DNA from: Zanthoxylum bungeanum
Taxonomy: Eukaryota > Streptophyta > Magnoliopsida > Sapindales > Rutaceae
NCBI GenBank assembly: GCA_019454045.1
Contig: SKCR01047742.1
Location: forward strand, 1 to 64,000
Direction of reading: 5' to 3'
DNA length: 64,000 nt
Shown: in pieces, positions 12,795 through 25,043 of the stretch
Layout: every line of letters begins with the position of its first letter
How positions within the stretch are numbered: position 1 is the first letter of the stretch
The notes under the pieces: model-generated
What the model was told of the DNA's origin: nothing
Database searches by the model: none
The model's input: only the letters and a program-made list of their open reading frames with translations
Program-made: the position numbers and the translations under genes

Positions 12795-13485
12795 TTACGC
12801 TCGAGGCGAAACCTTATCTGGCTGAGTCATCCTGACACAGGCAGGACAACCCCAAACCTTAATATAACTAAGATTTGGTCTCCTACCGGTCCATATCTTA
12901 TACGAAGTCGTAGGAACAGCTTTTGAAGGAATCTTATTCAAAAGATGTGCAGCTGTTAAACGAGAGTAGCCCCATAAGAAATAAGGCAAATCTGTAAAAC
13001 TCAACATTGATCGGACCATATCCAATAAAGTCTGATTTATCCTCTCAGAAACTCCATTGTGCTGTGGAGTACCTGTAGGAGTATATTGAGCGAGAATCTC
13101 ATTCTACGTCTCGATCGGATCGAAGGCATTTAATATATTGACCAGTCTGTTTTTCTACTTCATTTCGGAACTCTTTGAACTTTTCAAAGGTTTCTGATTT
13201 ATGTCGTATCAGATAGACATAACCGTACCGTGACAGATCATCGGTAAATGTAACGAAGTACGAATAACCACTGTGAGTAGTCTGACTTAGTGGACCATAT
13301 ACATCAGAATGTACGAGTTCCAGTAAGTTAGTGGCGCGGTGTCTAACACCAGAAAATGGGACTTTGGTCATCTTACCCTGAATACACGATTCACAAGTTG
13401 GATAGGGTTCAATGGTAAGATCTGGTATCAAACCATTCATAACCAATTGGGTAAGGCGTTTAACGCCTATATGACCTAGCCTCAT
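12795..13485 (-). pseudogene. Element B GAG-pre-integrase and integrase, with internal deletion
   Basis: The HHCC zinc region reads 'RLGHIG...CESCIQGK'. The integrase core has the first catalytic Asp in 'HSDVYGP' and the second in 'LRSDRDVE'. A stop follows, and about 15 residues normally found between the second Asp and 'NEILAQYTPTGTPQ' are missing. The Glu in 'GVSERINQ' is present further on. The enzyme would have inserted cDNA into the genome. The stop and deletion (about 13090-13102) make it inactive. Confidence 0.88.
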
Positions 13486-13488
13486 GTG

Positions 13489-13986
13489 TCATAGTTCAGT
13501 ACTATTAACAACAGGTAAACTACATTTATTAATCCCAGTATTCAAAATATCTTTAGAAGTATGCAATGTGTAATGACCATGCTCATTTGGACAACAAAGG
13601 ATCTGAATATTATGTTTATCATATAAATACAAAGAACATTTCTTAACGTTAATATGATAACCTTCTGTATCTAATATAAAAAGAGATATAATATTTGCTA
13701 CACATCCCGGTACAACGTAGCAATCATACAACAAAAAGTTCCCATTCGGCAAAGGGATCTCGCATACTCCCACTACAACTGCATCCAGAGAGTCTCCACT
13801 CCCAAAGCGCAACTGCATCTTTCCAGGCTTCAGTTTATTACTTTCCTCCAGCACCTGCAACGAATTGTAAATGTGAACAGGACAAGCAGAATCTAAAATC
13901 CAGCTGGATGTAACAGCTTCACAAGCCAGTGAGATATCAATAACTGGAAAAATAAATGTACCTGATGTAGATGCTATATCCCTCAT
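13489..13986 (-). pseudogene. Element B aspartic protease region
   Basis: This 165-aa segment contains 'WILDSACPVHI', the position of the retropepsin active site. Here the third residue of the D-S/T-G triad is Ala instead of Gly. Downstream text ('VVPGCVANIISL') matches the copia protease-to-integrase stretch. It sits between the gag zinc knuckle and the pre-integrase domain, as expected. Stops separate it from both neighbours. Confidence 0.8.
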
Positions 13987-14810
13987 TATCTACGCAATAT
14001 AGTCAGGACAGTACCTTTTCCAGTGCCCGAATTTGCTGCAGTGATGTCATTTGTCGTCAAAAGCCCTCTTGGGCTTTGCTATCTTTCCTTGTGGTTGAGA
14101 ACCGAAACCTTTTTTCTTCTTCGTTTTCGTCTTCTTTCCCTTTGACCAGGTCTGGGAAGAAGCAAAAAGTGAAGTAGGTTTCTGAGGGCGAGTCGGTGCT
14201 CCATTCCTTAGGTCATCTTCCGCTGTGATCAGCATCCTATGCAGCTCATGGTAGGTACAAATAATCCCATTCATGTTGAAGTACATCACGAATTGGCGAT
14301 ATGAAGCTGGGAGCGAACCAATAATGACACTCCTACCGAGAATGTCATTTAGAGGGAGATTATGTTACCTCAGTTGATCGATCAAATCGATCATGTGAAG
14401 AACATATGAGCTCACAGCTTGCCCCTCCTCCAGTCACGCATGGAACAATTCCATCGCAAATTTATGAACAACTATTTGTTCTTCGTTCATGAACGATTCT
14501 CTTAATCGCATCATCATACTATACGCATCTGTCATGCCATAGTATTATTTCTTGAGTCCCGGTATCAGCGAACTTAAGATGTATGATTTAACTTTTAAAT
14601 CATCATCATTCCAAGCTTGGAAAACTTGGTGTTCCTCCGGTTTTGCGTCCTCAGACACAGCAAGGAGCAGCGGACCCTTAAGAACATATCCTAACTTCTC
14701 GGAATCAAGGACAATCCTTAAATTCAAGTCCCAATCGGCAAAGTTCTCAACTCCTTTGAGATTGTTCGTATCCAACATACGCGCAAACTGATTAGTTGAT
14801 GGTGCCGCCA
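13987..14810 (-). pseudogene. Element B gag, broken
   Basis: Gag begins with 'MAAPSTNQF' at about 14810, and the capsid-like part has 'NFADWDLNLRIVL' and 'AWNDDDLKVKSYILSSL'. It is interrupted by stops near 14545 and again between 14290 and 14540. Remnants continue through 14289. At the nucleocapsid zinc knuckle the first cysteine codon has become TGA (14047-14049), followed by 'HHCSKFGHWKRYC', so the CX2CX4HX4C knuckle is truncated. Confidence 0.85.
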
Positions 14811-15569
14811 TCGCAAATATATCATATAGATTACGAAAAACGGTTAGCAGATATAAAGCAGTTTCATATAATATCAAAAGCATTAACTAGATCATGGATT
14901 TTTAATCTAAAAATGACCCTCCCAATAAATCATGTAATACTGTAGTCCCCAAACAGAATACAAAGATTTAATAATTAAATTAAATATAATAGTTAAAGGT
15001 GGATCCCATTAATATATTTCAGCTCACAGCTTTGGCACGGTCTCGCCTACGTATATTCATCAGGTAGACAACTTCTTGTCAATCACTTAATAGTGACTCA
15101 TGGGTTTCCGGTCCTGGTCGTTTCTCGTTGTGACAGCTTTGGCTCGTTCACAAGGAGACGTACCAAGGTTAAACTCGTCAATGATAAACTCAAGCTACTT
15201 GCGTAACCCTGACAGCTTTGACACGTTCAGGATTCCGTTTTCGCTTGAATTTATCTAGTATCTGATATACATCCGGCATAAATAAATTTCTATCGGCTAC
15301 AACCTCACAGCTTTGGCACGGTCTCGGATATAGTCACATAAAATTATCCATAAACCGTATTGACAAGACGGACCATGTAATATGCATCAAATACATAATT
15401 AACATAAAACCTTATTAATTATGGATTTTCCGCAAAAGATGTTTTTTACTTTATTTAATCAAATTCAATAAATACATGCATGCATCAAGTAAAGATTAAA
15501 TTAAACATTGAATTTAAAAGGCATAATTATATTAGGGTGTCCAGAATCAGACTCGTTCTGATACCATTT
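14811..15569 (-). other. Element B 5' leader and primer binding site
   Basis: Untranslated leader between the 5' LTR and gag. On the minus strand tggtatcagaacgag (about 15553-15567) lies two bases inside the LTR. It matches the initiator-Met tRNA-type PBS (TGGTATCAGA core) of copia elements. The leader repeats the phrase 'cagctttggc(a/t)cg(g/t)t' about four times between 15025 and 15330, alternating with 'gacagctttgacacgtt'. Confidence 0.8.
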
Positions 15570-17884
15570 TGTAGGGGTTTATGGCAAAAATCCGGTAACG
15601 CAGCGGAATTGCGGAAAATAAAAATTTTTTGATTTCAAAATTTTTCTTGGATCAATTAAATTAACTTATTTATTTAATTATACAATTATTAAATTCTGAA
15701 AAATTACACAAGAGATCAAATTTCTTGGTAATTACCGAATTACCCCACAACTTTGTAAATTGATCATTTTAGTCCAAAAAATTGTCAAATATAATTTTGG
15801 ATGATTCTAACTCATTTCTAAAATGATTTCCAACAAGTCCAACTCATCAAAATAATATTGCAACCAAATCCCCAAATTCACCCCAAATTTTTGGATAATT
15901 ACATTTTGGTCCTTTTGTGTTCTAAACATGCCAAGATCAAATCCAATCACCCCAAAAATTAACATGCATCATATACATACCATAATACATCACATATATG
16001 AAAATTCCCAAATTTTGATAGGGTTAAGAACCCTAATTTTATAATTTCATCAAATTGACCAATATTACCAAATCTTTAAAATCCAACACTTTAATTCATT
16101 CTTTACAACACCAAACAAGTCTCACCACTTTGAAATAACTCTAGAAAAATTCTAGGTCACCAAGGAGTGGCTCAACAACTCTAGAATGGTAACAAGATTA
16201 TCAAATAATCAAAAGAGAGCCATTGAAACCATTTCAAGCTCACTTTATAACCATACATGCATACATCTTTCTTTCAAGTTCATAAACAATTAAAACACAA
16301 ACTATAAGTAAATAGAAAACATCAAAGCAACACAAGTTGAAGCTAAGCATTTTTCATGTTGAAAGCTTTAAAGAAAAACTTACAAAACCAAGGATTTTCC
16401 AAGCTTTCTTCTTTAGCCTTCAAGTTTTTTCTCTCAACTACTTTTGTATTTATTTTGTGACTTATGAAAACCTAAACCTAATGAAATGAAACAAAACAAT
16501 ATATACCTCACATTTTTTCCCTTGGCCGAATTTTGGTATATAGGAAATATCTAGATATTTATTTTTGTTTCATTAAACTTTACTTTATCAACTTGTTAAT
16601 TTGATCATTACAACTTTAATGAATATTCAATAAGTCAACAAAAGCAACTCATGCCATTTCCAAAAATATCACAACTTAGGATATTTATATTTTTAATTAA
16701 TTTAATTATTTAACAATTAAATAATTATTTAAATACAAATATATTAAATATATGTTTTATATTTACATTAAATATTCAAATACATATATATTTATGATAT
16801 TAGTCAAATATCACAATTTGACATTTAATTAATGTGTATTTGATAAAATCTATCATTAAATGCAACTACACAAAAATTAGGAAATGACTATTAGGTCCTT
16901 TCGCATGTATTTTTCGTTTAACCTTTAAACGACATATAAATAATCAGTATTATTCATAAATGTTGCCCTACTACTCTACAAGTATATTTCACTAGTGAGA
17001 CTCTCTAGATTGAGGCATATACATCACAAAACCCAATTATGTGTCCATAATTTACCCACTCGGAAATTATGACGACCATGGATAAACTCGCTGAATCATA
17101 CAGGTCGAGGTCATGGAAAATGTATAATTCCTCTATCATATGTATCCGGATATATCCTAGAGATATAGATGTAAACGTCAAATCTCTATAGGGACAATCC
17201 CGTCGACGTCTATATTAGCAATCTCAAAAAGAACACTTAGAACTGACTTCTAAAGTGTACCACGGGCCCATGGTTTTCATCTGATTGCTAATCATATATG
17301 GACTACCTCTGCTCTATACACAGAACTAACGGATCCTATCTCGACACACACAGGACACCTTGAGGATCTATCCACACCCAACGAACAGACGGAGGTCTGA
17401 TCTAAATAGATCGGTGACGTGACTGCCATATAAGTGTGGAAGATATCTCATGTTCCCACAGTGGTATCTCAAGTCGAAGAATCACAAATGCTACTCAACC
17501 CGAGAAAATTCTTATTGACGTTGGTGTACCATCCATTAAGAATCTTCGATGAGTCGTTCAATGTTTATCCGCTATAAACACCTACATGTCTATACAAGTC
17601 CCCAAGACTCACGGTCTCAACGGGTTTACTTTACTGACCAAATAATGTAAACCTTGACCCTGAACTGTCTGAGAATCACAACGTCATGATACAACTCAAT
17701 GTCAGTTGCGACGCTTTTGCAACAGTATCATGACTAATCATCCTTAGGTCTATTACGTCTTTACCATATAAGAAGATATATTATATTATAGAAACTGCTC
17801 ATTTTATTCATAATAAAATGTTTTACAATAGTATTTTCTAGGAAATACAACTGGGAATTGACGCTCTAAGCACCAACCCCAACA
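15570..17884 (-). repeat. Element B 5' LTR
   Basis: This 2315-bp LTR begins TGTAGGGG and ends CCCCAACA, and aligns with 8514-10885. The substitutions and indels between the two copies point to an insertion that is not recent. The first hairpin of the conserved pair is decayed here (near 17030). It carries the promoter for the minus-strand transcript, but no promoter element can be assigned by eye. Confidence 0.92.
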
Positions 17885-17889
17885 ATATA

Positions 17890-17945
17890 TACACATTGGT
17901 ATCTCAAGTCGAAGGACCACTATGCTACTCGACCCGAGAAGATTC
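17890..17945 (-). repeat. Remnant A, first LTR copy, tail
   Basis: After the right target duplication of B (17885-17889) the sequence continues LTR A exactly where it was interrupted. It matches about 19808-19860 ('ggtatctcaagtcgaaggac...gagaagattc'). At 17945/17946 it jumps to a position 113 bp inside a second LTR copy, so about 480 bp of the first copy's end is missing. Confidence 0.8.
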
Positions 17946-20337
17946 ATTCATATATCACCTAAACATATTTATTCGATATCAAATAACGACATAAATAGGT
18001 TAGAAACATCGCGAAACTTTTACGAAAATATTTTTCTGCAAAATGGCATAAAATGTGTTTTTGTCCGAACCAACCAACCAACAAACATGGGGGCTGCCCA
18101 GGCCAGCCCTAATAGTACTTGGGAAGTTCATGGTCTTTCCAAACAGTGGCCAATTCACTGTTTGGACAGCGGACACTCGGTAAGCCCGAAATTCACCCGG
18201 TAACGCCGTTTTTTTCCATTTTCGTATATTTCAACTTCGAAACAATTTCTGGAAATTGTTCCAATGCCCAAAACACATACAATACATTTATACAACATAC
18301 TTTTCATTACCAAAATCACAGAAATTCTAGATCTTATCTGGTAACTGAAAATATCATTTTCATGCTTTAAATCCAATTTTCTCAACATTAATCATATTAA
18401 TACTTACACTAACAAAATTCACCACAAATGAAGAACTCAAGAACAATTATAGGAGTTACAAGAGTAGTCATAACACTCTAGAATGGCAACAAGTCATCAA
18501 ATGACAAAATTTAACTAATATTACACTAATATCATTCAATCTAACTTCACACATGCATTTAGCCTCAAAATCCATCTTCCAAATCAAAAAGCCCCAAAAT
18601 TATAAGAAAGGAAGAAACCCTAGAACTTGTCTAAATGCTAAAGAACAAGAAAAAAGCTTTCTAAGTTTAAGATTTATGAAAATTACCTCCAAATCTCCTA
18701 ATTTCCTTAAACTTTTTCTTGATTTCTTCACTTTCTTTTCAAGCATCTTCAGAAAATTTTTGGGAGCTTTCATGGAGATAGGTTTTCGCCATAGCTACTT
18801 TCAAAAGAGAAAACCATATTTTTTAACTTAAAAAACAAGGCCAAACCGACTTTGGAGCGGTAAAATGGTCATTTGGTCATTTTAATCTAATTAAATAATA
18901 ATAAGCTTTAAGTTAACAAATCCAATTTGTAAACTTCAAGCTTAATAGAATCATGCCACATGTAACCAATAATAATCAAACATATTGCATAACATTTATG
19001 TAATATTGAAATAATTTAATTATCTAGATATTTAACATCTAAACATTTAAATAATTAATTAATACGCTTATTATTATATATGTATTTTTATTTACATTAA
19101 ATAACAAATACATATATGAATGGAATGTGTCAAAGTCTCATTTGACAATTAATTAATATGTATCACATCAAATCTTGTATCAATTACAAATACACATTAA
19201 TTATTAATTAACCGAAATGCCCATAATGCATGTATTTACGTTTAACCATTTAAACTCTTCGAATTAACTCATTTAATCTGGTGAAGTATTATGAATAATC
19301 TATATTATTCATAACGTGTTGTCCAAGTGCTCAACGAGTACACTTCATATTGTGGGACTCTCTAAGTTTAGGTTTATATGTCACGGAATCCAATTTCGTG
19401 TCCATAATTCACCAACTCGTAAATTATGACGACCACCGATAATCTCGCTAAACTATGCAAGTCGAGGTCATTGCATACGTATAATCCTTCTGTCATAGGC
19501 TATCAATATAATACCATGGATATAGATAAGAATGTTAAATCCTTAAGGTATAATATGGTCGACTTTTAAATTTACGATCTCTCAATAACACTCGGAATTC
19601 GCTTCCGAAGTATCCCACGGTAATGGATTTACTAGATCGTAAATACGTACATGATACATATGCCATGTACACAGGACTGACAGATTCTATCTGATACTTA
19701 TAGGATATCATGAGAATCGGTCCGCACCCAAAGAACAAGCGGAGGTCTGATCTAAATAGATTGGTGACGTGACTGCCATCAAAGTGTGGAGGATATCTCA
19801 TATATCCACAGTGATATCTCAAGTTGAATGACCACTATGCTACTCAACTCGAGAAGATTCCTATTGACGTTGTTGTACCATCTATTAGGAAATCTTCGGT
19901 GAGTTATTCAGTGTTCATCAAATAAACACCTACATGTCTATACGAGTCTCCCAAGACTCATGGTTCATTGGGATAAACCATTGGACCAAGTCTCTATATA
20001 CGACATGTACTGGTCTCAGCAGATTTTACTAACCGACCTGTGTCAGTAAATCTTGACCAGGATCTTTATTTGATAATATACTTCTAGTAGTGACACTTCC
20101 TAATGTCAATTACAAACTACTTTGTAACTGCGTACTATAAAATATATTATTGGGTCCTTATTTAATATATACATATCACTAAACCATATTCAGTTTCAAT
20201 CTAATCATAATTAGATCGAATATGTAAATAAAAGCAAGAAGTACTACCATAAATAAGTAATATTATGGAAAAATGAATTGTTCGTATTCATGAATCGGGC
20301 ATAAATACGATCCAGATTGGCACTCCGAGCCCCAACC
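17946..20337 (-). repeat. Remnant A, second LTR copy
   Basis: Aligns with 6668-8513 and then 17890-17945, but lacks the first 113 bp. It ends in ccccaacc where ccccaaca is expected. The whole interior of element A, including all of gag-pol, is absent between the two copies. No matching target duplication could be fixed: aaaac lies before 6555, and the same five bases occur 7-11 bases beyond 20337. Open frames inside (17922-18203, 18553-18831, 19535-19822) are not genes. Confidence 0.8.
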
Positions 20338-20938
20338 CTAATAAAAACCAAAGACAGTTGTATCCCAACCAAAATGTGGTTCCATACTCGTTCTTTCATT
20401 CGAATTCAACGGGTGAGATCCTCATCACATGTATCACAGCTCCTGCCATTTTCCCTTGATCGAACGATCAGAATCAACCCAAGCTACTCCATTTTCCTCT
20501 TTTAACACTTCATCTTCTTCAAAGAAACTGCAAAAGTCTAATTGTTTTCCAAGACTTCGAGACTTCAACTCCATTTCAAGCTTCTCAGAATCTTCCTCTA
20601 TTTGAACAAGTAAGTCTTCTACTGACTTCTCGTATTTTTGTTTATGTTTTCGCTTTTCCTTTATGGGGTAGTTTGCATGTATTGGATGCTTGTATTTGTG
20701 TTGCTTATTTTTTGTGATAATGAAAATAAGAGGGGTATGCGGGCATGCTTTTTTGGGTTTTTTGGGTGAGTTTGTTTCGGTTGTGTTTTGAAGACTTACT
20801 ATTCTGCCATTGTTGGGGCACTTAGAGCTTTTTAAGGTTAGTCACTCGGTAGGGATGATAATGATAACCCTAGTTTTCGTATGCTTAACTAACTGAGATC
20901 GTGAACTAACCTTTCGCCTTAGGTCATGTCTTGTAGGA
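20338..20938 (+). other. Element F: upstream region of the antisense ORF
   Basis: Non-coding lead-in on the strand opposite to gag-pol. Near its end there is a pyrimidine-rich stretch with a good donor (aacaaGTAAGT, GT at 20610). Acceptors are at 20921-20922 (gccttAG) or 20935-20936 (cttgtAG), with a branch-like ctaac just upstream. A 5' UTR intron ahead of the ATG at 20939 is therefore plausible but inferred. Confidence 0.45.
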
Positions 20939-22063
20939 ATGTTAGACAACGAGTCTTCCTCCTTCACTCCCCTTGAGATCCTGCCTACTGTCCTGCCCAC
21001 TTACACAATCGTACACAGCTCAGAATCTGAGAGTCCCGCTGACTATGACACCACTCCATCCATACTCGAAGAGGGCAACCAGTCTTATCACAAGCGAGTA
21101 CACCGGCCCGAGACAAGTCACACCAGGCTCGATTTTATGAACATTAACATGGACCGGGCTTCAGCAATCACTGAGGCTAAGCTGGAGCAGTTGAGGGAAA
21201 GGTTTTACATTCCAGAGGAAATCAGTCTAGCCATCCCGAGGGAATAGAGCTAGGTGAGCCGACCAGATGACGGCGTTGTAGTTTTGTGCTCGATCTTTTT
21301 TGATATGGGACTATGGCTGCCTATACAAGGTTACTTCATAAATATGTTATCCTCTATGCACATAGCTCCATGCCAATTGAACCTAAATAGTAGGAAAAAT
21401 TTGGCTGGCCTGTACGTAATCTGGGACCGAGCCGAGTTAGGGGAGCCGACCTTTACTGAGGTAAAAAAGATGTATCGAATGAATGCCAACCCAAAAGAAT
21501 ATAAGGGTTGATATTATCTCTCTACTTATGCCAAGGTTCCATACCTTATCACAAATCTCCCGGCCACCAATAAAAAATTTAAGGACAAATGGTTCTTTAT
21601 TGTGGGACATTGGGGACAACAACAATCGATCAATGGTGAACTCGTCACAGTCCCCAATATCTTCTCGGATTGAGGAAATAACCCGACCTTCGAATCTGTT
21701 CTTGCTAACTTAACTATTCACTAACCTCTGAAACTTCTGCAGTTTGTTAGGGGATCTCCTTAAGGTTCACCACGAGACCTGAACAAGGGTAAAAAAAGAG
21801 ACTGAGTTTGGAGGCCACAATAGGAACCTCGTTAATCCTTCTGCCTTGGCTGACTCGGGCCTTATCCCGAGCACTCCACCATCCCAGTTGAGGAAGAATG
21901 GTAGGTTCTGACTGACCCACTAACTTTGTGTTTTCTGCCTTAGTCTTTTTCTCAGTGCTTTTGCCATTTTAATGCAATAATTGTCTTCTTCAGTTGCTGG
22001 AATGTCTGTCTCCAAAACTCCTCTCCAACATGCTTGGAGATATCACAGGATTCTGGGGGGGGC
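20939..22063 (+). pseudogene. Antisense ORF of element F, first part (PF04195-like)
   Basis: Starts at ATG 20939 ('MLDNESSSFTPLE'). It continues through broken frames that include 'EEISLAIPRE', 'GLWLPIQGYFINMLSSMHIAPCQL' and 'LAGLYVIWDRAELGEP'. This arrangement resembles the 'putative gypsy type transposon' domain (PF04195, no search done). The protein's role is unknown; it is a known accessory ORF in Tat-lineage elements. A stop at 21245 and frame changes disable it. A likely intron is 21901-21993 (GT...CAG). The reading is cut by element C at 22063 and resumes at 43953. Confidence 0.7.
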
Positions 22064-24025
22064 TGTTGGGTTCTCTAAGAACAACCTAGGATCAATTAAG
22101 CATGAAAGATGTGAATAAACAAAGTAAAGTTGGGGAAAAAACTCACTTTGATCGGCTAATAGATGTAGAGAATACAAAAATCCAATCTTTGTGTAGTTTC
22201 TCCAACCTCCTCTCTTTGATGTATGTTGAGCTTCTAAGCTTGATTCTTGAATTCCAAACTCATGGGAAAGGTTTCTCTATCACCTTTGTATGAATCTTTA
22301 AGTGCTAGCTTAGGAAAAGTTTTGCAACAAAAGTTTCCATTTTTTCTTGAAGGATTCGGCCAAGGAGAGGAAATGTTGGGAGAGTTTTTATTTTGCTTGT
22401 ATTTTGTTTCTAAAATAAAATACTACTAATGAAAAAGTCAAAACAAATTTTGGTATATGCTTTTCCAAAAAGCAAAACCAAGTTTGGAGGGAAAAAGCCA
22501 TTAATGCCTCCAACTACTCCCATCAATCCAAAAAAGACAAGATGTCAATCACCAAAAAGTGACAAGACTTCCATCACTTAAGTGACTAATGATGTGACAC
22601 GTTATGTGACTTGTGGGCCCCACTTTAATTCAGAATCCAAGTGGGCCCGCAAACACATTCCGGGCTCGGGTTCGCTAATTCCAAATTAACGAATTTTCCG
22701 TTACGACTTAATTAAATCAAATTTAATTAAATAATTATGCCAATCAAAATTACTATTAAAGTCGCTCGCGAATTAATTCTAAATTAATTCGTTCGCCCGA
22801 ATTAAAATCCAATTTTAATTTCGCGTCGAAATCCAATTTCATTTAATATATTGAATATATTATTTTATCGATTAATTCCAAATTAATCGTTCTCTCTCTA
22901 TAAATTAAATTTTATCCCAGATAAATTTTGCCGTAATTAATCCTAGATAAATTTTATCTCTCCTCTAATTAATCCCATATTAATTATGTTCGAGTCATAC
23001 GTCATCGATGAATCTTCGTGAAGCGACCCATGAGATCTCTGGATATGTTGGTAGTAAATCCGGTCATCGGAGTATCTGAATACGTGCGTACCTAGTACCA
23101 CGTTCTTACCGATTTACAAGACATGGTTGGCTTCTAGCAAAGCACCGTGCCTACCCAATTCTCCAGAAATATTCTTTAAGGAATATATCATCTATGTCAG
23201 ACGTAGTATACGTAGTATTGCGTAAGCGATCCAGTATCGAATGTCACATGCTAGGCCTGAGGCTGGAATTGTGTCTGCCCCGTACAAATTATATATCGAA
23301 TCTCTGGTAACTAGTCTCTATAATCGGATAATCATGACCTTGTCATATTATCCCGATGATTGCAGTACTAAAGAGTACTAGTTCCGTGTCATGCGTGATC
23401 ATCCTCTCCATATGACTGGAGTGATACTTCCATTTTGACATCACACCCAATAAACTATGATTCTCAGTATACCCAGAAGAGGCGTACACAGAACCTGTTA
23501 AAGCCCCGGACGACCAAAACTAAAGTATATTGATTGTCGCAAGTATTAGCGATGCAAGTCTCATGTTAAGACCAAATACACCTACCCTGATTCGGATTCC
23601 CATAGACACATAGCATACTACCAATGGGATTCCGAGGGGTCTATCCAGAGCGAAGCTGTTCTCGTACAATCGATAAACATAACCTCCTATCACACTTGCA
23701 TAAGTATCCAATACTTAAATATATGAGAACTATGTCGTTATGCTCCCACAACACGCACAAGTGCAATACTAGTCTATTCCGCATTATCGATGTCCAGTCT
23801 CGATAATACTACGACTTGGGATATTTAATGATTAAACCTTAGTGGATTAATATTGTCTCATATCTTATTAATCTGGTACTAATCATATGGACTTTTATCA
23901 TTTATGTATCTTGGTAATCCAATTACAAATGATAAAAGAGCAATTTCATTTGTCGCATAGTTAATTTGTACAACAACACCATGTTCTATACAAATAGTGA
24001 TGCTGTGGGTCATAATTGTCCAACA
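22064..24025 (-). repeat. Element C 3' LTR
   Basis: This 1962-bp LTR begins TGTTGGG and ends TCCAACA. It includes a run of AT-rich perfect inverted repeats at about 22676-22990, for example ttaattaaat/atttaattaa around a caa loop (22708-22730), the 10-bp stem at 22769-22791 and the 9-bp stem at 22869-22889. The same run occurs in every LTR of this family in the window. Short open frames (22102-22429, 23520-23806) are not coding. Confidence 0.92.
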
Positions 24026-24600
24026 ATCTCCCACTTGGCTTATAGCCAATCACTCAAGTGTCCTACACCTGAACTATGTACGGGTCACTCAAACTTCTGC
24101 TGAGAAACAACTTTCGTCAGCGGATTTGCATTGTTATCATCTGATGCGATTTATTCGATCATCACATCGCCACGATGTATGATCCAACAAATCAGATGAA
24201 ATAGTTGAAATATATACTTGGATCGTTGATGAGACCATTAATTCTTTAGCCTGTGTTGTAGCCTAGCTCAGCTGCTAACAGAACTACTCCTAATCTAATT
24301 AGGAATTTTACAGATCCAAAAATTGCTTCATTTGCTGCCTCAACTGCAGTAATATTCCGCTTTTATTGTTTATTCGGCAACAGTATCTTGCTTGGAAGAT
24401 TTCCAGCTCACTGTTCCGTTATTCAAACTATATAGTACCCTTATTGCGACTTACAATCTTTTTTGTCGGTTTGGAAACTTGCAACGGTGAACCTAGTCAC
24501 TTCAAGTTCTCCTCCTCTATAGCTTAAGAAAGCATCCTTAGATCATCTAAGATACTTAAGGATGTTCTTAATATCAATCCAGTGACTATCACTTGGATTG
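24026..24600 (-). pseudogene. Element C polypurine tract and RNase H remnant
   Basis: The minus-strand run aagtgggagat adjoins the LTR (24026-24036). It is the same polypurine tract as in element D. The pol stop is near 24054. Upstream, the sequence aligns with D's RNase H text, including the 'EDN-ADPLTKA' region and 'AKEAV', but it has many frameshifts and stops and no usable frame. Confidence 0.75.
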
Positions 24601-25038
24601 GCCTGATTGTGACTCCATATGCTCAAAGCCTATGAGACACAAGGTCACGTACATCTTTTCAATGTACGAGTTATTGGAGAGTGCTAACAACTTTTAGATC
24701 TATTCCAGTAGATCTTTATTCCTAGAATAAAGGTTGCCTCTCCCAAGTATTCTATGGAGAATTTTCATGAAAGCCTAGCTTTCACCGATTGTATTATGAG
24801 AATGTCATTTCCAAGAAATGATATGTCATCATTATATAGGACAATCATTGTCAGTACGCTCACACTAACCTTCTTATATAAACAATAATCATTTTTTTTT
24901 GATTTAAATCTTATACCATTATGATCTTATCAAAACGTTGGTTCCAAGAACGCAATGCTTGCTTCAATCCATAAATGGATCGATATAACTTGCAAACCTA
25001 GTTTGCATGTTTTGGTACGACAAAACCATCAGGATGTT
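24600..25038 (-). pseudogene. Element C reverse transcriptase, C-terminal part
   Basis: Aligns with D's RT across 'RPD' and the polymerase motif. At 24825-24836 the motif reads YNDD where D has YVDD, a change next to the catalytic aspartates. The segment runs up to the insertion site of solo LTR E, whose target duplication gtaaa is at 25039-25043. The N-terminal RT part lies beyond it, at 37133 onward. Frames are broken throughout. Confidence 0.8.
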
Positions 25039-25043
25039 GTAAA

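Larger units (their letters stand above)
8514..17884 (-). mobile_element. Element B: complete Ty1-copia retrotransposon, minus strand
   Basis: A 9371-bp element with two LTRs of about 2.3 kb, PBS at 15555-15567 and polypurine tract at 10886-10903. Its perfect 5-bp target duplication is atata (8509-8513 and 17885-17889). It inserted into LTR A, a relative from the same broad LTR family. Domain order on the minus strand is gag, protease, integrase, RT, RNase H, which defines copia. The gag motif 'NFADWDLNLRIVL' resembles the Angela/Tork group (inference). Several stops and one internal deletion make it non-functional. Confidence 0.93.

Noticed and set aside
6555..20337. Calling A a complete element with B as its interior
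   Set aside because: B has its own LTRs, PBS, polypurine tract and perfect target duplication. The A copies are joined by an internal junction with no A interior.
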